Assembly: GCA_026075535.2 (NCBI GenBank)
Contig: AP026545.1
Location: 7,936,001 to 8,000,000, forward strand
Direction of reading: 5' to 3'
Length of the DNA: 64,000 nucleotides
DNA from: Tricholoma matsutake
Taxonomy: Eukaryota; Basidiomycota; Agaricomycetes; Agaricales; Tricholomataceae
Shown: positions 45,595 to 56,425 of the stretch, one piece after another
How the letters are laid out: each line of letters starts with the position of its first letter
Numbering within the stretch: the first letter of the stretch is position 1
Position numbers and translations under genes: made by a program
The notes under the pieces: generated by a model
What the model saw: the letters and a program-made list of their open reading frames with translations, nothing else
Told to the model about the DNA's origin: nothing
The model's database searches: none

Positions 45595-47661
45595 TTAGTC
45601 TTTCGCCTTTTGCCATGCTTCCGGAGATACCTTCTTATCGAAGGGACGCCGAACTTGGGAAACGAAATCATCAGACTTCCAAGCGCAGAAGGAAGGTAAA
45701 ATAAGAATCCGCAAGGAACGCACTTGTACGATAGGATACAGCACCAAGAGACCCACGCCCACCCCCCAGCCCCATTTGACAGGGGTAGGGAACGGCTCGA
45801 GAAATATGCTCCACTTTTTAATGACAAGCAGTTCGGTTAGAATCGTAGCCAGTAAAAGCCAGACATGTTGGCCCATTCGGACGGCTCGTCTATTCAATAC
45901 TTAATGTCAGAGATTATGAGGAGATACCTTACGTCAGGCATTGCTTACCTTGGGTCGTTGATGTATTGAAAAAGCTCTCGCACGGCTGGCAGTGCACAAA
46001 GGAATACAAACGCCAGCCGTAATATAACAATCGGATGATCAGGTTCCATCCATAACAGGGACTATGGATGGCATGAGTATTAAGGATGCAACGGCATGTA
46101 GAGAGTCTGGCGAAATTATACCTTGAGGTAGAACGGGTTGAGTTCCGCGGCGAGGAAGACAGCAAGTAAGAGAACTACGGTGATGTAATGTGTGAAGGAT
46201 GAGGCAGTCCCCCATTTGAATGCAGTGAAATCATGGGGTGAAAATTGGCTAAGCACACGTCGGGCTTTCGAACGTAGTCCGTGAGTTTGTCGGAGACCGC
46301 GCCATTCATAAGGCTAAGGATATACTTAAGACACAAGTAATGTAAGGGATCAGCGATACCTACTTTTACTTCCAAGTATTGGCATACTTTCATCCCTATG
46401 GAGTAATGCGTAATACCAACGTGAGAATGGTTTTGTGACAAATGGCGCAACTTACCTAGATATGTTCCAATCCAATTACAGATCAGGACATCCAAGATCC
46501 ACTGGGAAGAATTGTGGCAGAAGACATGCACCATTAGTATGATAACGTACATGATCCCACCAACACTAATTGCACATGATAAACCAAGGGTGGAATGACC
46601 GTGCATGGATACATACCTCTGCAAAATTAGCCAGCTGATGCTGCAAACTATACTCCGCTAGTTCAAAAGCTATGCTCAAGATCTGCAAACGATCCATAAA
46701 GGGTGGCTCAAAGTGGTTTGTCAAAGACGCACCCAGCAAAACCAGTAATCACGTAATATCATAGCTTTACCAAACCAGCCCAAAGTGTGAGCTACACAAA
46801 ATATGTCAAGAGCATTCTACATCTTATTTAAGCCGTTGAAGACATATTCGCAGATCGGACGTACCCAAATGTTTGCTGGTGTAAGCGAACAATCCTCTGC
46901 ATAGCTTTTCTCTGGTAAGGGCACACCCAGATTCGAATCGATCAAAGTCATCATAAAACGGGCTGTATCGAGATCCTGGAACAACAGGAACACGAGCAGC
47001 AGTTCATACAACAGATTGACTCCCAAGACGACACGCCATATTGCAGGATGGGGTCGAATGAACGGACCATCACGAAACTGGATCATGGAGAACGTCAAAA
47101 ACGATGCTATTGCTGCGTACAATCCGCTAGATCATCGAGTTCGGTCATGCCCGACATACAGACCAACAAAATACGTACACTCTTCGTTTGTCTCGCCCTT
47201 CCTCCAGGACATCCTGCGTTGTCGCAACATATGCGAGAACAATTAACCCACATGATAGTGCGGTCAGAGTTATTGGTTTGTAGAAGAACCTACACAATGA
47301 CAATCCAACATGGATCAATATTCGTACAGGTGACATACTCAACACTGGTATCATGCCTCTCCTGGAATGGGGTTATTCTCGTGTATGGTTCTGTCCGATC
47401 CGCCTTGCACGCAGTATTAAAATAAACAACCACCTGACTAGAAAAGCACGTCACGTACATCGTACCCTGCCGGTACACGTATTCATGTGCAGATGAGCTG
47501 ACAAGGGAGATTAAGTCGTGCCGAGGTGACTCACACCTCACGGGCATTCCGTCTAACCCTGGATTTGGCTCAGGATCCGCGACGGGCGACAAGATTGTAT
47601 CAGAGTCATCGGCTGGGGACGTAAGGGACAAGTCAGGATTGTCTTCATTGATAGAAGTCAT
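45595..47661 (-). CDS. Phosphatidylserine synthase, base-exchange type
   Basis: Multi-exon membrane protein. It starts at 47661 with MTSINEDNPDLSLTSPADDS, a disordered acidic head. Blocks on successive exons: FYKPITLTALSCGLIVLAYV, TQDVLEEGRDKRRV, QFRDGPFIRPHPAIWRVVLG, FQDLDTARFMMTLIDSNLGV, PLPEKSYAEDC, AHTLGWFGKAMILRDYWFCW, LSIAFELAEYSLQHQLANFA, HWILDVLICNWIGTYLG and VRMGQHVWLLLATILTELLV. These are the signature blocks of the PSS1/PSS2 family, closest in wording to plant enzymes. It exchanges the head group of existing phospholipids for serine in the ER. Yeast makes phosphatidylserine by the unrelated CDP-diacylglycerol route, so this gene adds a second route if that enzyme is also present. 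About ten introns; the second exon boundary is not resolved. Confidence 0.92.
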
Positions 47662-50487
47662 TATATGTCCAAAGAATTCAATTCCAGTTGACTGGTGCGA
47701 TTATTTCCCAGAATCAGCATGTGCAAGAATACGACGGAGAAAACCTTACGAATTCGGCCGAACAGAGGTTATAATAGTATCTGTCGTTTTCCAGTCAATA
47801 ATACCTGGATGATTAGTGTAAAAAAACGGCTTGCACGTATCCTAGTCTTGACGTTAGTGAGGCTTCGCAGTAACAAGCAGCAGTATAAGACAAGGTTTTA
47901 TTTGGCACTGCGTGTCTACAACGCGCTGGCAAACACTGCTGTCCAAAAACGGCAAGACCTACAAAAGTTCCAAACATTCGTGGCAAAAAGCGGCAAAACT
48001 GACCCGAGCAGATGCCTCGAGGCCCATCCATACATTCTGTTCCTCAATTTTGGTCTACCAGGCACCATCTTGACCGTGCGGGAGGGTTAAGTATATATGC
48101 TGACATGCACGTACGTATGTATGTTCGTCAATCTCGTTTCTCCGATGTGTCAGGCCTAGGTGTTGAAGTTACCCTAGATTCATATCCTTCGAGGACGTGG
48201 CCTTCAAAAAGAGATGTGTTCGCAGTCGCGTGCTGCCAATTCAGTATTAGCAGCCCATAATCTGGTACAGCTTATAGACTTGGACTGACTGTTGGTGAAC
48301 TTTAGAAGTTCTAGTTTGATTTTCGAGTCAGCATCTGATGCCATCACGGACAACTTGAGAAAGCAGTTTGACAGTGTAAGGTTTTGAAACGATCGTCGGT
48401 CATTGTCTACAAGCTTTGACTGGCATCGAACGGCCGTGGGTTTTGAAGGCTGAGTTCTCAGGTATGCATTGCGTGCCGAAAGCGCTTCTGCGGCTGATAC
48501 CCTGATCTCAAGCTCCTTTTGCATCAAGTTGACATTGCAGTGCCTTTGTGTGGTCAGATGTACGAGGGTCAATATGCCTCCCCTGAGACACGATCTGCTC
48601 TCGGCACAATTAGGCATACTCGAGGGTGTTCTCGAGGTACACCCCGTGACTTTGAGTCGCCTTTTGATTCCGTGCTGGTATTTTTGTTCACTTCAGGGTC
48701 GCAAGCAGGTAAACCAATACGTTTTGCCGATCTGGAAATGACTCTTAGTCTCTTACGCGCTCAAGATCTTTTTTTTTTCTTTCTGAACACAGTTGTCCAG
48801 CTTGTCACAACTTTATCATTATTCAACTCCCAATGGCTAATTGACATCAGGCTACTTAGGTCTGGATGTTGTATACTGATTGCAGAGTATCGAAGATTCT
48901 GGATTCAAAGTCTGGAGGTTGATTGATTGTGGCACCTGCGTCGAACGCAAGTTTACGGTATTTATAGCTTTTCTCATGGGGTCTCAACAGTTGACGATCA
49001 AAGGTTCCTTCACAAGGCCACAAGCATGTACGATGAATTTGCAATTCTGTGCCCACTCACGACGATGCAGGATACATGAGCTCTTTGCAGCTCTTTGTTC
49101 ACCCATAAATTCCCGACAGATTGGAAGGTTTGTTTACGATGTGAATTTCACCCCGAATATGGTATTAACCCCGTTTTACATGGTTGATTGCACCGTGATT
49201 GGGCAATACCCAAACTGACACGTTCAATCAGGGACGATCTTCCCGTCACTTCTACCTGCTTCCCTTCGCTCTCTCGCTTCGTGAAGATGTCGCATGGTTG
49301 ATTTCACCTTACGTATCCGACGCCACTAATCCGGGATCACGTTCCTTCGTCGATTGTTCCACAAGCTGGGAGCGATTGGACGCCGCATTTCACAGTCGGT
49401 ATCAGACAGCCCTCTTCGAATCAGACTCCGCGCAGACTCGCGTGCTCTCGCGCATACTTCCGAACCATTCTACAGGTGTCTCGCACGGTCATCATGGATA
49501 TGTTCACCGGTGTAAGCCATGGAGCTGGTTTAGCGCCGTATGATATTTCAGGATGTCACACTTCATGAGACAAACATTCACGTCATTCTCCACAGATCTG
49601 TTTATTAAGGGATGCTCGATCAGCAATGAAAAGGTTATTTTTTGTTTCTCTATCGCAACCAGGTTTATAACTTGACGCTGTACACGGGTTCGTGATTCGA
49701 TGATGGGTACGCTACGTAATACATATTCTCCGAGAATTTCTCGAGATGATCTCTAGTTTGTACAACTGCCTAACATGTTGGTAGGATAGGTGACGGTCGA
49801 CATATCCGATCGACTCGATGCGCGAATAATCGGACAAAGATTTCCGTTTGGTGACTCTTTGTCTTTAATACCCTGCCAGTTTGTATGTATATACTTTAAC
49901 ACTATTTCTCTGAACTCCACAACCCTGAAACGATCAATAAAAACCAATTAAAATAATTTTACTACTCCGAACGGAGGAACTATGGCATGGATTGCCGGCA
50001 AGTTTCAACTGTTTTCTCGGTCAAACGGTGCATATGGTGGTTGAAAATCCAGCTGTTTACCCGCCGAAAGCCGGTACTGATGCTTGGTTAGGTTTTGTCA
50101 CGCGATCCAGAGTTGCGAGTATACCAAACGGCCAGGTTCGTTCGAATCGTAAGATCCCTTTTCGTTCAATAGCTTCCCTCCAGAAAAGGAGATTTCTTCA
50201 TCTGTCAACGCCCGGCACGATCTTAACAGGAGGATTGGATCTTATTTGTTACTTAATGGCCCCGATGGCACTTAAAGACAAGCACGAGCCTCCTTGTACT
50301 GGTACCTTTTCCGCTCTGAACCATGATGGCCTCAGATTCTTTTCACCCATTACAACTCAAGGGTGAAGTTATGGACCTGGAATTTACGCTCGATACTGAC
50401 CATAGGCAAGTGGCACCTCGTTGCGCTCAAAAACCACTCATTGATTTAACTTGCCGCCTTATTTGCCGTTGCTCCCCTCTACTCCCG
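47662..50487. other. Intergenic region without a recognised gene
   Basis: About 2.8 kb. The ORFs on both strands are short and show no known motif. One minus-strand ORF (48204-48617) includes QKELEIRVSAAEALSARNAY, a weak coiled-coil look, but has no basic region or partner exon. The right part should hold the promoter and 5' UTR of the transcription factor. Confidence 0.4.
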
Positions 50488-51935
50488 ATGTCGACCAAAA
50501 ATAGGAAGAGAAGGAGAAATCGGACTACTCAAAGCTGCCTCAACTGTCATACCTCCAAGCGAAAAGTAAGCAGCTCTATCCCAGCAATGATTGATATATT
50601 CTTCAACTTTGACGCCTTGTTAAGTGCGATCGCAAACGCCCATGTCAAAGATGCATCCAGCTGGGCCTCGTAAGTCTGACCATCATTTAGTAGCTCTAAG
50701 CACCATCTCAACTTCAGATACAGACAGGTCTCTGTGTCTATGAAATCGACGATCCCGCGCTGAGGTTGGTGATATTTCCTTATCTGCCAGTGCACAAGTC
50801 ACAGACCTGACTCTACATTCTAGAGATGATCCTTCTCTGGATGAAAACACGCGCTTGAGAAATCGCATTGCCGAGCTGGAGAGCCTAGTCCGAGAATTAC
50901 GAGGTACGGAAAATCTCTTGGCCGTGCCAACTGTTCATCGACCTTCATCACGTGTCCTAGGGAAACCCCATCCTCGCTGGGCCGATCACAATTTCAGGGA
51001 CGGCGACCCTAACGAAAAATGGCATTCTCGAGCCACCAAAGGTGCACCTGCTGCCAAGCGAAGGGCTCCTTCCCCAGGACGAGGGGCAGAAAATTTATCA
51101 TCTCGAGGTGGACGTGTGGCTCCTTCACTGCTTAGCCCAATTAAAACAGAGCCGACGAACGAGACTTCACCTAATCTTTATCGCTTCTCACCCTCACCCG
51201 CCCCTTCCATACGATATCATACGTTTCATTCTGACCTGCGGTCCCCGTCAACGTCGTCCTTTGACAACGAACGGCATCCGCCGTTCAACAGTGGTGCCTC
51301 AAACGCCAATTTCCATACGCCGTCCTCCCCATCTGTTCCTTACCATGGCGCATCGAACGGTAATTCTCTTCCGTCCTCATATTCCGACGGTGGAGGTGGC
51401 AGTTACCACAGCGACGACAGTAATGCGTTCAACAGCAACCTTGAATATAATAATGCTACCAACAGATCGTCCTCGCATGCGTTTTGCGCGTGTCGCACGA
51501 GCCCTGCACTCGGGATCACCTACATCTCGCTAGCCCACCAAGTTCAGAGTGCTCTTGGCGCTCTTAGGCAGTATAGCAACCATACACCAAATACCCAATG
51601 CATGCTATATCGACGTATCCTGGAACTCGACAGTTTGATGCAGTACGTGTTCATCATTCCCTACCCTGGACTGCTAGAACCTGATGTCACTCGCTTCCAG
51701 CGGGAGCGAACCAGCGGATGCTGGTGCGGCTTCGTTCGAAAACGGTATCTCGGACCGAGAGATTCTGGCCCCTTTGTCTCCAATGTCTCCATCTAGTGCA
51801 CACACTTCCTTCCACACGGGTTCTTCTGAAGGTGTTTCGCCCCAGGAATGGAATTCTCTTGCGGCAGCGGGCTATAATCCTTACTTTCCCATCCACAATG
51901 ACCATAACATGTATAATAGCGTCACTATCACTTGA
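50488..51935 (+). CDS. Zn2Cys6 (Gal4-type) transcription factor
   Basis: Exons 50488-50565, 50625-50669, 50724-50764 and 50824 onward, with a last intron near 51645-51680. The zinc cluster is spread over three exons: CLNCHTSKRK, CDRKRPCQRCIQLGL, TGLCVYE, giving C-x2-C-x6-C-x5-C-x2-C-x8-C. A basic stretch (KNRKRRRNR) precedes it, and a coiled coil follows (LDENTRLRNRIAELESLVRE). The rest is Ser/Pro/Asn-rich, with no fungal-specific middle homology region seen. The start is taken at 50488, as KNRKRRR usually lies near the N-terminus; an in-frame ATG at 50323 is possible. It ends NSVTIT and TGA. A nuclear DNA-binding regulator; targets unknown. Confidence 0.88.
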
Positions 51936-51975
51936 TACCACGTTTTTTATTGGGACTTTGCGCTGCCTTGCCTAC

Positions 51976-52009
51976 TTCTTGGGTTCTTGGGTTCTTGGGT
52001 TCTTGGGTC
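51976..52009 (+). repeat. TTCTTGGG tandem repeat in the 3' region of the transcription factor
   Basis: Four adjacent copies of the octamer TTCTTGGG. Confidence 0.9.
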
Positions 52010-52061
52010 TCTGACGTCAATGGAATATCTATATTGGACTTAGTATACTGTTACATTGTAA

Positions 52062-53170
52062 TCACGTCTCCGGTCTACGGGGAGATATTTGGAAGCGGAA
52101 TGTGCGTTGCGACTGAAGATCCGCCTTCACAGCCTTTCCGTCTTCCAATTGCCAGATATCACGTTCAATAAACAATGCCTCTCCGCTTTTCTTTACCAAC
52201 AAAACTGTTGATAAACGGGTGGCGTACAAATTACTGCCGGGGGTAAGTGATTCCTCCTGAGTAATCGGAACTGGTGCAACGTGTACTGTATTTCGAAGGT
52301 CGAAGCCAGTGGTGACAGGTTGCGGAGATCGCCAACTATTCGGAGAAATCTCAACAGGTCAGGGGAATCACGGATACGGGAATGATGTGACACGCACCTG
52401 AGTAGTTCAAACAAGTTGTCCGTCAGCTCGGCCTCTGACATAGAAGGGGATAATCTACGCAAAACACTACTGAATTCCCGAGGAGCGTGATCTACTTTTG
52501 GCCAAGGAGGGGTTGTCCCATCCACAGCGTTCGAAATACATCCACAGAACTTTTCTTCATAAGAAAGGGGGCGAGAACTTACAGTCCCACCTGCACCGTG
52601 ATTTGTGACCAAGAGAGAGTCGAAGTGTAACGATCCGTCAGGTCGTGATGCAGGTGCAAGAAGAAGAAGATTGAAGCCACCGATGGAATCCTGAGGTATA
52701 ATCCTTCCGACTTCAGCTTCGAGAGGGCAAAATGGATCTAATAGAAGGAACGAAGAGACCAAATGACCCCTAGAGAAAGGGTAATTCTTTTTGGGTTCGG
52801 TAATGTTGGTCCTATCATGGATGTCAATCTACCTTGGTGCTAATACGCAAGTGTCTATGGGGATGAGCGTACAGGAGTGCAACCTTGCCGGCCCGATTCA
52901 CTCCAAACCACGTACCACCTGCCTTCTCGTCGCGACCCGATAAAATGTTACCTGTAATACTTCCAGCCTCGTCCTTCTCGAAGTTATGAAAATGAGCATC
53001 TTGTGTAGGTCTACTCAAGAGCTCATCACGATTGGTACAAAGGATTCTGCAGAAGTTTCAAGTAGTAACAAAAGTCAACTCCACGGCGGAGGAAAAAGTT
53101 GTAAATACATGGCTCAAATGACTCACAAAGAGTATTCCTGGTAATCCAGAGCCCACGTAGCGATACACAT
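52062..53170 (-). CDS. TANGO2: TANGO2/NRDE-family protein
   Basis: Four exons (53170-53127, 53046-52873, 52811-52398, 52335-52062). It starts MCIATWALDYQEYSLILCTN with the family signature NRDELLSRPTQDAHF. Then NILSGRDEKAGGTWFGVNRA, LLTNITEP, RGHLVSSFLL, LLVTNHGAGG and LRNTVHVAPVPITQEES follow, and YATRLSTVLLVKKSGEALFI and ERDIW end the domain. These joins restore every conserved block, which supports the splice sites. The second residue, Cys, is conserved and becomes the N-terminal nucleophile-like residue in relatives. The family has roles in Golgi/mitochondrial homeostasis and haem or acyl-CoA handling; the exact reaction is unsettled. Confidence 0.92.
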
Positions 53171-53339
53171 GGCTGAAACTCCAAATACTATGTGGCCACG
53201 GAGTCTCGCGGGATAAGTTAAGCAAAATCCGTGGCTTTACAAACCGGGGGTGAAGTCGACTCAGTAATAAGAAACTTTTGATGCCGGGCCGGGCACACGT
53301 GCATTGCACATGAACCGGTGTGCCTGGACTCGAGCCTCG
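53171..53339. promoter_or_regulatory. Shared divergent promoter, TANGO2/ARP6
   Basis: Only 169 bases separate the two start codons, so the region must serve both genes or their 5' UTRs overlap. No clear TATA box is seen. CCGGGCCGGGCAC at 53284-53296 is the most GC-rich part. Confidence 0.6.
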
Positions 53340-55162
53340 ATGGCAGACTCCAATTCTGTGATTGTACTCGACAATGGTGCCGCTACTATCAAGGCGGGGA
53401 TTGCGAACCAACTGACGGAGCAGGGTGGCTCCCAGGGATTGAGGATAATTACCAACGCCGTTGTGCGGTCAAAAGGAGACAAGCTGACTTACTTTGGACA
53501 TGAACTTGACAGATGTAGAGATTATTCGTCACTTCATTATCGATTACCCTTTGAAAAGGTTCGTCTTACTATAGTTACATGCGTAACGTACTTACTTCCC
53601 GTCAGGGATACTTAGTGGATTGGGACGCACAAAAGGCTGTGTGGGATGGCATTTTCTCAACAGACGTTTTTGGGGTGGGTCCAAAGTATGGCAGGAGTCG
53701 CGTTTCGTAGCTTATCCGTCTAAAAGATTGACACCTCCGAATCGTCTCTCCTCATCACAGAACCCTATTTCAACTTGCCAAATCTACAAGATGTATACGA
53801 CCAGTTCGTATTCGAAGAATACGAATTCAAGTCATATCATCGTTGTACGCGTAAGTTGCTTGAAACCGACTTGATGTTCGCTTTTAGTCAACGGCATTTC
53901 CCATTGTTTCAGCTGCATCCGTTATGCCGTTTGGAAATCTATTTGCCGAGCCAGGCTTACCTATGGCAGAATGTACTGTAATAATTGATTCTGGGTTCAG
54001 TTTCACCCATGTCGTTCCATTGCTTAGCGGCAAGATCGTCTGGAGCGCTGTCAAAAGGCGAGCGATCTCCTCCGATAAACAGAAAGTGTTCCTCACCTTT
54101 GTCCCATAAAAAGACTTGATGTTGGTGGCAAATTATTGACCAATCATCTCAAGGAACTCGTGTCCTTTCGTCAGTGGAACATGATGGACGAGACGTATAT
54201 CATGAACGATGTCAAAGAGTCTTGTTGCTTCGTATCCCAGAATTTCAAGGATGACTTGGAAACGTGTCGGTATGTTCTCTACTTAGCCGGAATTCTCTTT
54301 AATTGAAGAGTGCAGGGTTTATCCCAAAAACAATCCGATAGTTCAGGAATATATCCTACCAGACTTGTCAACGAATCGGAGAGGTCGGATACGACAACCT
54401 GATGACATTATGACCGAGACCGACCAGATCCTCGTGATGAACAACGAACGCTTCGCGGTTCCAGAAATCCTGTTTCATCCAGACGATATCGGTATCGTCA
54501 CACCTCACTGTTTGTCATTCTTTGACCGGAACTTTTTAAAGGTCTCGATCAGTCAGGCCTTGCTGCCACTATTGGATTATCAATTTCACATCTTCCCCCC
54601 GATCTTCAAGGCATGTTTTGGTCCAACATCGGTTTGATTGGGGGCAACACCAAATTCCCTGGCTTCCGAACACGGTTGTGCGTTTTTTTATAACTCGGCG
54701 ATTATATGGATGCCTCATGCCGGCTCTTGGTCCACATAAAGGATGTCCGAGCTGCAGTCTCTGGCGCCTGTTGATTGTGAAGTTGTCATCTATGAATGTG
54801 ATGAGTACGTGTGATGGTCACCTAATTGTTAAACTTATTTTCGTTACATCTGACATACGGGGAACTCGTTGCCCACTTTATTAATTAGCCCTATCACAGA
54901 AGCATACCGTGCCGCCATCAACTTCGCCTGCATGCCTACGTTTAACAAGCATGTCCTCACGCGTGCCGAGTACGCGGAAAGTGGAAGTAACGCTTCTCGA
55001 AGAAAATTCCACAACTGGAAGCTGCAAGAGCCTGAGAAGGAAAAACCGAAGGATTCAGCAAAAGCCAAGGGGAAGCAAAGGGAGGAGGAGCGCTCTCAGG
55101 TGTCTAGTAAACTGACACGAACGAGAAGCAAGACGACCGGTCCTGCGACGCGGCGGCGGTGA
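53340..55162 (+). CDS. ARP6: Actin-related protein 6 (SWR1 complex subunit)
   Basis: Begins at 53340 ([20 protein letters not shown], the actin-fold phosphate loop); an upstream in-frame ATG adds 12 residues unlike the family. First exon to 53558, next from 53606 ([20 protein letters not shown]). Later blocks are [94 protein letters not shown] and [20 protein letters not shown]. The insert after ESCCF and the YILPD block identify ARP6 rather than actin. The C-terminus is a long basic tail ([20 protein letters not shown], ending ATRRR), an unusual extension. The protein helps the SWR1 remodeller place histone H2A.Z. Confidence 0.92.
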
Positions 55163-56425
55163 AGGCCGCGACGCTCACTTGAAATTTATGTTGACCCTTG
55201 GGAGAAATTTCCTTGATCTCATCCGAAATTGGACGCAATTTGGGCGTCGTGTGTACATACCTAAGCAAACTGAGGGGTCGAGCGAGTAGTCGACCGTTTG
55301 GACTTGTTGACTGAATCAAGCTGTTTCTGGTCAAGTATGATACGAAATACTGGTATCGAGCTGTGTACTAGTAACATTTGTTTTCCGTCGAAAAATAACC
55401 CAGTTTTCATCTCTAGCTCAAGGTTCAACGGCAGAAAGAATTAGAGCTACCTCCATGTGCGAGCCTCAAGACTGGGTCATAATCACGCCTGGGAATTCGA
55501 AGGTGCACATAAGAATCGGTCATCATGATGGATTTCCAGGAATACATCACCGCGCCTAGGCTGATAAGTTACTTCCTTTTCTTGCTGGATTCTTCCATAA
55601 CAGGGATCACGAGCACGATACCAGTTGGGTGTGATACTTTTGATTCCTTACCCTTGGTGTCACTGGTTGCTCACAGGCACTGCAGTGGTTATGTGTGAGC
55701 TGACATTTATCCAGCGCCTGCCTCGTGGCCAGAATCAAGCTCGTTTTGTGGTGCTGATTCAGTTACTAGTAGTAGACACTGCTGGGAAAGCTCAAATGCG
55801 TTGATTTTCAGAAGTGGCATATTTTGTAAGAGTGCCTGTCAAAATGCAACTGGGCACGTCATGCCAGTGAGATCCGTTGCATGGGGGGGGCCCTTGCATT
55901 GTGACGAAAGTGAAGTCGGTAGATAAAATATACCTGCAGGGCGTAGCAGGCTGGGGAACAGCTTGAATTTTTTATGCGACGGGTGTTTATCATATACCGG
56001 TGTAAGTTGATAGCCAGCCAGACAAGCAGCCGCCAAGCCGACAGACCCAGGGAATCCGACAAATACGTTGTTTTTTGAATGGCCGTGACACGAACCAGTG
56101 CAGACGTCAATCACCGCTATACTTCAAGTCCCGTAATGCTCCGGATAGTCGGATTAGAATGATGGAGACATAAACACAAAGCCACATGAGACAAATGGAA
56201 TTCCCGTCGATTGCTTTGTATTACAAGGAATTGTCAACGTGAGATATGTACATGTGTGGATAGGCACTGGGACGGGGGCGCGTGGGTGAAAAACCTCCTG
56301 AAACGTATAGGTTAAAAATCATTGTTCAATGGATTAAAAATGCAAGGCACAAGAACCATAAGAAAACAGAAACAATTTGTAACATGGATCAGAAAACATA
56401 ATCTGAGATGGGAATGCGAACAAGT
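55163..56425 (-). other. Convergent intergenic region with coding-like minus-strand patches
   Basis: Between the ends of ARP6 (+) and the importin (-). On the minus strand several pieces look coding: 56114-55840 (KNNVFVGFPGSVGLAAACLA, GYQLTPVYDKHPS), about 55830-55740 (LLKINAFELSQQCLLLVTES), 55640-55580 (GIVLVIPVMEESSKKRK) and 55420-55260 (MKTGLFFDGKQMLLVHSSIP, then QKQLDSVNKSKRSTTRSTPQ before a TAG). I do not recognise a family and cannot place all introns. It may be a small spliced gene or a decayed one. Confidence 0.3.

Noticed and set aside
48204..48617. A bZIP-like gene on the minus strand
   Set aside because: The coiled-coil-like stretch lacks an adjacent basic region and regular leucine spacing, and no neighbouring exons were found.
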